This document shows, one piece after another, positions 5,972 to 10,466 of a DNA stretch of 10,466 bases (within the stretch, counting starts at the first letter, position 1; every line of letters starts with the position of its first letter). The notes under the pieces were generated by a model. The model was not told where the DNA came from. It did not search any database and was given only the letters and a program-made list of their open reading frames with translations. The stretch is from Microcaldota archaeon. Its GTDB lineage: Archaea; Micrarchaeota; Micrarchaeia; Norongarragalinales; UBA8480. The DNA is taken from the NCBI GenBank assembly GCA_030697615.1, contig JAUYPK010000073.1:1-10466 (forward strand), written 5' to 3'. The position numbers and the translations under genes were made by a program.

Positions 5972-6358
5972 ATGAACGACGTACTACACGAAGTAAAAAT
6001 GACGTATGACTTGCCGGGAATGGGCACTAGCGAAAAGCTTGAAGAAGTTGCAAAAGGAATAAGCCCAGCATTTGGAATGCGTGGAACGTCATATGCTTTA
6101 CAAAAATGGGCGCGTAACTTTGCAATCCTACTTGAAAACTGGGGTTTGGCAACAATTGTGAGAAAACGCGACGTGCCGTGGCAAATTGGCTTGAACCAGC
6201 ACATGTTTTTCTTCGACGATGCGATAATCAACGCAGTAATTATATTAGGATGTGCGATGGCGGTCATTTCTAATTTTGACCTCCTGTTGCCAATAGCGGG
6301 GATAGGTGCATTTTACATTGGAAGCAACAAGTTCTTCAAAAAAGTCGAGAGGCTATAG
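5972..6358 (+). CDS. Small hairpin membrane protein C (unknown family)
   Basis: 128 residues from the ATG at 5972; a GTG three codons upstream (5963) is an alternative start. The 62-base gap before it is A-rich and shows nothing else. Not recognised. The soluble part (1-80) has a predicted helix E-K-L-E-E-V-A-K-G-I and a longer helical stretch (about 40-66) rich in aromatic and basic residues. Two hydrophobic segments follow (about 84-100 and 104-116) with a turn N-F-D. The tail is very short and basic: S-N-K-F-F-K-K-V-E-R-L. The architecture matches A, B and E although sequence similarity is not obvious. It is followed 7 bases later by gene D, which implies cotranscription. Confidence 0.8.
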   Translation: MNDVLHEVKMTYDLPGMGTSEKLEEVAKGISPAFGMRGTSYALQKWARNFAILLENWGLATIVRKRDVPWQIGLNQHMFFFDDAIINAVIILGCAMAVISNFDLLLPIAGIGAFYIGSNKFFKKVERL

Positions 6359-6365
6359 ATTCAAT

Positions 6366-6929
6366 ATGAAAGCAAGAACAATAAGTGAAATAAAAAGGGC
6401 GCTTGCAAGCCAGAAAAAGGTAGCGGAAGCTAAACCATCAGTTCCGCCAGCTGGGCCTGACTTGAAGAAAACTTACATAACTATCCCGTTCTTTACTCCG
6501 TCTGATGACGTTGACATAGAGAACATAACTGAAGAACAGAAGAAAAAACTAGTTCAGAAAAACAAGTTAATGGCAGGAGGCCACCCAATCACAATCACGA
6601 ACTTGAAAACTCGTGGAGCGGCACTTGTTGGCCAAGATAAAGATACTCCAGGTTCTGGCGACTACGGTTGGGCAGATGCATTAAAAGGAAATCCGGGGCA
6701 AGGTTGGTTTAGTCCATCTGACTTTAGTTACGATGCAGGCGTGTGTTACAAGGCATGGATATACACTTGGGTATACTTAGCATTGACAATATTAGTTTAC
6801 ATTTTTATCCACCCACTCTTGGCTGTTCCATTCGCATGGAAAGTTGGACACAACCAAGGCCAATACATAGGCGGATTGATATTTGGAAAAGAAGATATGA
6901 AAGGAAAAGTAATGTACAGAACCGCTTAG
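6366..6929 (+). CDS. Membrane protein D with larger soluble domain (unknown family)
   Basis: 187 residues from the ATG at 6366, seven bases after gene C ends. A longer in-frame version starting inside gene C (6306) is rejected because it would read through C's coding region. The N-terminal region carries V-A-E-A-K-P (19-24), Y-I-T-I-P-F-F-T-P-S (37-46) and an acidic N-I-T-E-E-Q-K-K-K (53-61), matching protein A's A-E-A-K-P, T-M-P-M-F-V-P-S and following helix. The middle (about 70-125) is Gly/Asp/Pro-rich with W-A-D and G-W-F-S-P-S-D-F, possibly a small exposed domain. The hydrophobic part spans about 129-160 with a proline in the turn (I-H-P-L-L). The tail ends K-V-M-Y-R-T-A. A is the probable paralogue. 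The gene ends in TAG, and the structured element starts at that stop. Confidence 0.8.
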   Translation: MKARTISEIKRALASQKKVAEAKPSVPPAGPDLKKTYITIPFFTPSDDVDIENITEEQKKKLVQKNKLMAGGHPITITNLKTRGAALVGQDKDTPGSGDYGWADALKGNPGQGWFSPSDFSYDAGVCYKAWIYTWVYLALTILVYIFIHPLLAVPFAWKVGHNQGQYIGGLIFGKEDMKGKVMYRTA

Positions 6930-7037
6930 GAGCCATGCCCCTTTCTTTGCGAAAGAAAGGTGCCAGGCGTGAGCAAAAAGCGAAGCTTTTTGACTCAGAC
7001 ACAAGCCAGCGGGCTTGTGCTGATGGCGCCAAAGAAA
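6929..7037 (+). ncRNA. Multi-hairpin structured element between genes D and E
   Basis: Three consecutive hairpins occupy this spacer: 6940-6960 (9 perfect base pairs, GCG loop), 6971-6996 (11 base pairs with one bulged A, GAA loop) and 7000-7019 (8 perfect base pairs, AGCG loop). Bases 6929-6936 and 7023-7030 pair as an 8-base closing helix with a single A-G mismatch, making a four-way-junction or cloverleaf shape of about 102 bases. It is richer in G and C than the flanking genes and ends before a strong ribosome-binding site. It could be an RNA processing or stabilising element within the operon mRNA, a cis-regulator of gene E, or a copy of a dispersed palindromic repeat. It does not match tRNA or any riboswitch I know. 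Confidence 0.6.
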
Positions 7038-7048
7038 AACAGAAGCAT

Positions 7049-7056
7049 AAGGAGGT
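7049..7056 (+). promoter_or_regulatory. Strong ribosome-binding site for gene E
   Basis: AAGGAGGT is the best Shine-Dalgarno match in the window, 12 bases before the ATG at 7069. It follows the structured element directly. Gene E is therefore translated from a leadered, internal position in a polycistronic mRNA or from a processed transcript. Confidence 0.7.
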
Positions 7057-7068
7057 TGAAAAAATAAA

Positions 7069-7389
7069 ATGTCACAAGATGAACCACAAGCACCAGCAAT
7101 AAAAGGATACGATAAACTCATCAGGGCTACCTCAGTCGGATCTGAACAGCCAGTGTTCATGATCGCCACAAACAGGTGGGACTACATGAACAAGTACATG
7201 AAAGACTTCAACAAAATGATCAGTTCTGAAATGAACATGTACATACTCGGCGGAATTGGACTATACTTGCTTTTGATAGGCAACTTACTCGCAGTTGTTG
7301 CACTAGCCGGCGCAGCGTATTACTACCCACAATTCAAGCACGGACAACACCAAATCAACTCACAACGTAGAGTAATACTTGGAAATTAA
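7069..7389 (+). CDS. Small hairpin membrane protein E (unknown family)
   Basis: 106 residues, not recognised. The polar N-terminal half (1-52) includes an aromatic and methionine-rich helix (about 34-52). Two hydrophobic segments, about 57-71 and 73-86, are divided only by G-N. After the second come A-A-Y-Y-Y-P and a tail rich in His and Gln ending R-R-V-I-L-G-N. This tail resembles that of protein B (R-T-V-I-Y-G-Q) and less closely A (R-R-L-L-Y-T-R). Gene E is separated from D by the multi-hairpin element and has the strongest ribosome-binding site in the cluster, so it may be made in larger amounts than the others (inference). Possibly a major subunit of the same membrane assembly. Confidence 0.8.
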   Translation: MSQDEPQAPAIKGYDKLIRATSVGSEQPVFMIATNRWDYMNKYMKDFNKMISSEMNMYILGGIGLYLLLIGNLLAVVALAGAAYYYPQFKHGQHQINSQRRVILGN

Positions 7390-7408
7390 GGGCATTGGGG
7401 TAAAAAAT

Positions 7409-7543
7409 ATGGAACTGGAAGTAGGTTTTATTTTGAACGCAGTTGGAGCAGCTGCGCTTTTCTTCTTATTCAACAAATTTGTGCCGTTGAAAAGCACAAG
7501 CACAGAAACCGACGAGATAAAAGAACGGCCAATGACCATGTAA
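7409..7543 (+). CDS. 44-residue single-span membrane protein F
   Basis: ATG at 7409, 19 bases after gene E ends, preceded by GGGG (7397-7400) at normal spacing. The leader GGGGTAAAAAATATGG closely matches that of gene B, which supports translation. The product has one hydrophobic segment (about 5-22: V-G-F-I-L-N-A-V-G-A-A-A-L-F-F-L-F) and a charged C-terminal half with Ser/Thr/Glu/Lys. Not recognised. Its size suits an accessory subunit or assembly factor of the A-E set. It is the last gene before the pyrG promoter. Confidence 0.65.
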   Translation: MELEVGFILNAVGAAALFFLFNKFVPLKSTSTETDEIKERPMTM

Positions 7544-7569
7544 CTATTGCCAGAAAATCCAAGGCAGTG

Positions 7570-7577
7570 TTTTTAAG
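7570..7577 (+). promoter_or_regulatory. TATA-like box for pyrG
   Basis: TTTTTAAG lies 24-31 bases before the GTG start at 7601, again predicting a leaderless mRNA. The T-run that follows (TTTTTTT, about 7579-7586) could also terminate transcripts of the upstream cluster. Confidence 0.55.
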
Positions 7578-7600
7578 CTTTTTTTACCTAGATTTATTTC

Positions 7601-9190
7601 GTGAGCCGCAAATTTATTTTCGTAACTGGAGGCGTACTGTCATCGCTAGGCAAAGGTATCCTTGCATCTTCAATTGCCAAAATACTCAAACACAAAAATA
7701 ACCTCAATGTCAGCTTGATGAAAATAGACCCGTACCTAAACTGCGACGCTGGAACATTAAACCCATTTGAACATGGTGAAGTGTTCGTAACACAAGACGG
7801 TCACGAATGTGACTTGGACCTTGGAAACTACGAGCGTTTTCTAGACGTATTTGCAATTAAAGAACAAAATTTAATGATGGGTCAAGTTTACAAGGCTCTA
7901 GTTGAAAAAGAACGCAAGGGAGAATACCTCGGCAAAACAGTGCAACTAATACCACATGCCTCAAATGAAATCAAAAAACGCATAAGGCTATGTGCTGAAA
8001 AAACAAATTGTGAAGTCCTAGTTGTAGAAATCGGTGGAACTGTTGGAGATATAGAAAGCGAAATTGTACTCGAAGCAGCTAGACAAATGAAATATGAAGA
8101 CAATCAAAACGTACTGTTTGTCCACCTTGCACTCGTACCAACTATACTAACTGGCGAGGAAAAAACAAAGCCAATGCAACACTCTGTACGCGCAATGCAA
8201 GCAAGGGGAATAACACCAGACTTGATAATCGGCAGAACAACAAACGACATGGGTGACGCTTCAAAGAAAAAAATAGCAATGCAGTGCAGCGTCAATGAAA
8301 ATGATATTTACTATTCGCCAAATGTAAACACAATTTACAGATTACCTTTAACTCTTGAAGCGCAGGGAATTGATGCAACTATTTGCAACAAATTTAAACT
8401 AGCAACTTCCGACGGCGAAAAATTCAGCGAATGGAAAACGCTTGTTGAAAAGCTGGAAAAATGCACAGACGAAGTAAACATTGGTGTAGTTGGCAAATAT
8501 GCAACTAGCAAAGATGCGTACATGAGCGTGTTTGAAGCACTTACACATGCAGGTTGTTATAACAACGTAAAGGTAAACGGCCACTTAATAGACGCAACTG
8601 ACGTTGAAAAAGGCAAAACTAAATTAAAGGACTTTGATGGATTCGTAATTCCAGGCGGCTTCGGGGCAAGGGCAGTTGAAGGAAAAATAAAAACAATTCA
8701 ATTTGCGCGCGAGAACAACAAACCGCTCTTAGGGATATGCTACGGCTTCCAGCTAACAATAGTTGAAATCGCCCGTAACGTACTTGGATGGGACGATGCC
8801 AACACAACTGAAATAGACCCAAACACGGTCCATCCAGTAATTGACTTATTGCCAGAACAGAAAAACATAGTTGATAAGGGGGCAACTATGCGGCTCGGAG
8901 TTAAAAAAGCCCTCTTGAAAAAAGGCACCAGCGCGCATTTAATTTACAAAAGCGATGCTATTTACAAGCGCTTTAGGCACAGGTGGGAAATGAACCCAAA
9001 CTACGTTAAAAATATGGAAGATGCAGGAGTAGTATTTTCAGGAACTGACGAAACCGGCAAAATAAACAAAGTACTTGAACTAAAAAAACACCCGTTTTTA
9101 TTCGGCGTACAATTCCACCCGGAGTTTGATTCTCGGTTGGAAAGACCTGAAGAAAGTTTCGCAAAGCTAATAGAGGCAAGCAAAAAATGA
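7601..9190 (+). CDS. pyrG: CTP synthase
   Basis: 529 residues, the normal length. The enzyme makes CTP from UTP, ATP and glutamine, the last step of de novo pyrimidine nucleotide synthesis in the cytoplasm. The N-terminal synthase domain has the ATP loop T-G-G-V-L-S-S-L-G-K-G-I (9-20, K18), H-G-E-V-F-V-T-Q-D-G (58-67), the metal site around D71/D73 and E143 in V-E-I-G-G-T-V-G-D-I-E-S. The C-terminal glutaminase domain has P-G-G-F-G (351-355), nucleophile C380 in L-G-I-C-Y-G-F-Q, and H506 and E508 in Q-F-H-P-E-F. All catalytic residues are present. The nucleophile elbow reads C-Y-G-F-Q where C-L-G-M-Q is commoner. GTG start, TATA box upstream, no ribosome-binding site. Its stop overlaps the next gene by 4 bases. 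Confidence 0.98.
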   Translation: MSRKFIFVTGGVLSSLGKGILASSIAKILKHKNNLNVSLMKIDPYLNCDAGTLNPFEHGEVFVTQDGHECDLDLGNYERFLDVFAIKEQNLMMGQVYKALVEKERKGEYLGKTVQLIPHASNEIKKRIRLCAEKTNCEVLVVEIGGTVGDIESEIVLEAARQMKYEDNQNVLFVHLALVPTILTGEEKTKPMQHSVRAMQARGITPDLIIGRTTNDMGDASKKKIAMQCSVNENDIYYSPNVNTIYRLPLTLEAQGIDATICNKFKLATSDGEKFSEWKTLVEKLEKCTDEVNIGVVGKYATSKDAYMSVFEALTHAGCYNNVKVNGHLIDATDVEKGKTKLKDFDGFVIPGGFGARAVEGKIKTIQFARENNKPLLGICYGFQLTIVEIARNVLGWDDANTTEIDPNTVHPVIDLLPEQKNIVDKGATMRLGVKKALLKKGTSAHLIYKSDAIYKRFRHRWEMNPNYVKNMEDAGVVFSGTDETGKINKVLELKKHPFLFGVQFHPEFDSRLERPEESFAKLIEASKK

Positions 9191-9630
9191 TCGCAATATA
9201 CGCGGCTAAAGGGTGCGAAAAAATTGCAGCTGCAATCGCAGAAGGCGCAAGCGTAATCGAAACCAAAATCACCCAAAACCCCGTTGAATTAACGGGAGAT
9301 AAAAACGTAGTTTGCCTTTCTAAAAATCTTCTTGGCGGCGAAACTAAACCAATTGAACAATACGTAAATGGAAAGCACGTTTACATAATCGGCACTGGTT
9401 TTTCTTTTGAAGACATGCGGCTTGCAAGTGACACGCTAGTAAAAAAAGGAGCAAACGTCAACAACACACTATGTTTGAAACGCTCTTCTCAATTTCCGTT
9501 TGGTGGTGAAGTCAACGAAACTGAACTTGTACGCACAAGGGCTTTCGGCGAGCGGATTGCGTCAACCATAACCGGCACTCGTAACTTTCAGGAAAATGAA
9601 AAGAACCGCATTAAAAACTACAACAAATAA
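9187..9630 (+). CDS. Flavodoxin-like protein of unknown function
   Basis: 147 residues; the ATG overlaps the pyrG stop (ATGA), so translation is coupled. I do not recognise a defined family, but the layout follows a flavodoxin fold. It has a first strand M-I-A-I-Y, a helix C-E-K-I-A-A-A-I-A-E-G with strand S-V-I-E, and a central strand G-K-H-V-Y-I-I-G-T-G-F-S (62-73). A helix E-D-M-R-L-A-S-D-T-L-V-K-K-G follows, then a strand, and a final helix E-L-V-R-T-R-A-F-G-E-R-I-A-S (about 115-128) like the C-terminal helix of flavodoxins. The first loop (A-A-K-G-C) lacks the S/T-x-T-G-N-T phosphate-binding signature, so FMN binding is doubtful. The last 15 residues are charged and Asn-rich. The role next to pyrG is unknown. 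Confidence 0.6.
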   Translation: MIAIYAAKGCEKIAAAIAEGASVIETKITQNPVELTGDKNVVCLSKNLLGGETKPIEQYVNGKHVYIIGTGFSFEDMRLASDTLVKKGANVNNTLCLKRSSQFPFGGEVNETELVRTRAFGERIASTITGTRNFQENEKNRIKNYNK

Positions 9631-9658
9631 TTCTCACACACCAGTCGACCCCCTACGC

Positions 9659-9665
9659 TTTTAAG
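9659..9665 (+). promoter_or_regulatory. TATA-like box for the KaiC-like gene
   Basis: TTTTAAG lies 25-31 bases before the ATG at 9690, nearly identical to the box of pyrG in sequence and distance. A leaderless transcript is expected. Confidence 0.55.
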
Positions 9666-9689
9666 TACTGAAAAATTAATGCTTTCACA

Positions 9690-10448
9690 ATGGCTATTGA
9701 ACACATTAAAACAGGAATAAATGGATTAGACGATATGCTTAACGGCGGCTTTCCAAAAGGCAGGGCAATATTAGTATCAGGCGCTTGCGGAACTGGCAAA
9801 ACCATTTTATCAATGCAGTACATTTACAACGGCATAATGAACTACGCAGAACCAGGCATATATGTAACGTTCGACGAAGTTCCTGACAAAATAAGGCAAG
9901 ACATGCTTGAGTTCGGCTGGGACTTAAAAGAACTTGAAAAAAATAACCTGCTAGCACTTGTTGACGCAACAAGCGCACGTGTAGGCACAACATCAGAAGA
10001 AGTACATGCGCTTTCACCTAGCCAACTTGACCTTGACCGTTTACTTGTGGACATCCTGCGCATTGCTAACAAAATAGGCGCAAAACGCCTAGTAATAGAC
10101 TCAATCCCCGCAATGGCCTTTCAATTAGAGAAGGAAAGCGAAATCAGGCGGGCAATTTTAAAAATGGTCTACGTGCTTTCCAAAAAAGACTTAACTACAA
10201 TAATGACTTCGGAAATTCCCGAACAGTCAAGCGGACTTGGGTTGCCTCAGCAGTTTTCAAAATTTGAAGTTGAAGAATACGTTGCAGATGGAGTAATCGT
10301 AATGAGCTTCCTTGGAACAGGCTCAACCGCAATTCGTACAATTTACGTGCGTAAAATGCGCGGGTCAAAACACGACGCTGACATGCACCCACTTGAAATA
10401 ACGCCGCAAGGAATCATAGTAAAGCGAATAGAAGACGCATTTAAGTAA
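9690..10448 (+). CDS. Single-domain KaiC-like RecA-fold ATPase
   Basis: 252 residues, one KaiC domain, as in many archaeal KaiC-like proteins. It opens with the typical I-K-T-G-I-N-G-L-D-D-M-L-N-G-G-F-P-K-G. Walker A is G-A-C-G-T-G-K-T (31-38, K37/T38), the catalytic acidic pair is D62-E63 (T-F-D-E), and Walker B is R-L-V-I-D-S (133-138, D137). The C-terminal R-K-M-R-G-S-K-H-D (221-229) is the conserved KaiC strand that contacts nucleotide across the subunit interface. Such proteins form hexameric ATPases. Archaeal members are linked to signalling, motility regulation and stress rather than to a clock, and no partner is encoded here. Where cyanobacterial KaiC has E-E this protein has D-E. The gene has its own promoter and is complete. 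Confidence 0.92.
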   Translation: MAIEHIKTGINGLDDMLNGGFPKGRAILVSGACGTGKTILSMQYIYNGIMNYAEPGIYVTFDEVPDKIRQDMLEFGWDLKELEKNNLLALVDATSARVGTTSEEVHALSPSQLDLDRLLVDILRIANKIGAKRLVIDSIPAMAFQLEKESEIRRAILKMVYVLSKKDLTTIMTSEIPEQSSGLGLPQQFSKFEVEEYVADGVIVMSFLGTGSTAIRTIYVRKMRGSKHDADMHPLEITPQGIIVKRIEDAFK

Positions 10449-10466
10449 AAACAAAGACAAATAACT

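Noticed and set aside
6306..6365. Extended start of gene D inside gene C
   Set aside because: The added residues are gene C coding sequence read in another frame. The ATG at 6366 gives an N-terminus that aligns with protein A.
6929..7037. tRNA or CRISPR repeat as explanation for the hairpin element
   Set aside because: The arms do not fit tRNA lengths or invariant bases, and the hairpins are not copies of one another with regular spacers.
6743..7102. A 119-codon + strand frame running from inside gene D across the hairpin element into gene E
   Set aside because: It overlaps two better genes in another frame. Its open character comes from the palindromic element, which also keeps minus-strand frames open.
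7601..10448. pyrG to KaiC region as part of a mobile or defence system
   Set aside because: pyrG and the KaiC-like gene are standard archaeal genes on their own promoters, and no integrase, transposase or inverted repeats flank them.

Overview
The window reads as chromosomal DNA of an archaeon. Diagnostic genes are an archaeal-type DnaG (Toprim) protein, a small stand-alone Toprim protein of the UPF0292 type, a Holliday-junction resolvase of the archaeal Hjc family and a single-domain KaiC-like ATPase. Several genes have a TATA-like box 24-33 bases before the start codon, which implies leaderless mRNAs, as is common in archaea. The A+T-rich composition, short genes, poly-A/T spacers and divergent small proteins would suit a DPANN-type lineage. 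That placement is inference; there is no rRNA in the window to confirm it.

Left part (1-1545, + strand): the 3' end of a VapB-like antitoxin overlaps a complete VapC PIN-domain toxin. A degraded-looking 200-base spacer follows, then a 250-residue protein resembling the TraB/GumN/TIKI family. Middle-left (1546-4462, - strand): a CBS-pair protein, a small Toprim protein, DnaG and a cupin lacking the usual metal-binding histidines; the cupin overlaps the end of dnaG by 4 bases. A 250-base spacer with several palindromes separates the CBS gene from the Toprim gene.

Middle-right (4560-7543, + strand): hjc, then six small consecutive genes whose products I cannot assign to any family. Five have a hydrophilic N-terminal part, a tight pair of hydrophobic segments near the C-terminus and a short polar or basic tail. 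The sixth is a 44-residue single-segment protein. At least two share an N-terminal motif, and three or four share a tail motif, so they look like a diversified membrane-protein set, probably a membrane complex. Between the fourth and fifth genes lies a roughly 100-base element that folds into three strong hairpins enclosed by a closing helix. This cluster and its RNA-like element are the best candidates for something undescribed.

Right part (7601-10448, + strand): pyrG (CTP synthase, complete, with both synthase and glutaminase motifs) overlaps by 4 bases a 147-residue protein with a flavodoxin-like pattern but no normal FMN phosphate loop. A KaiC-like ATPase on its own promoter follows. I see no rRNA, tRNA, CRISPR array or insertion sequence.
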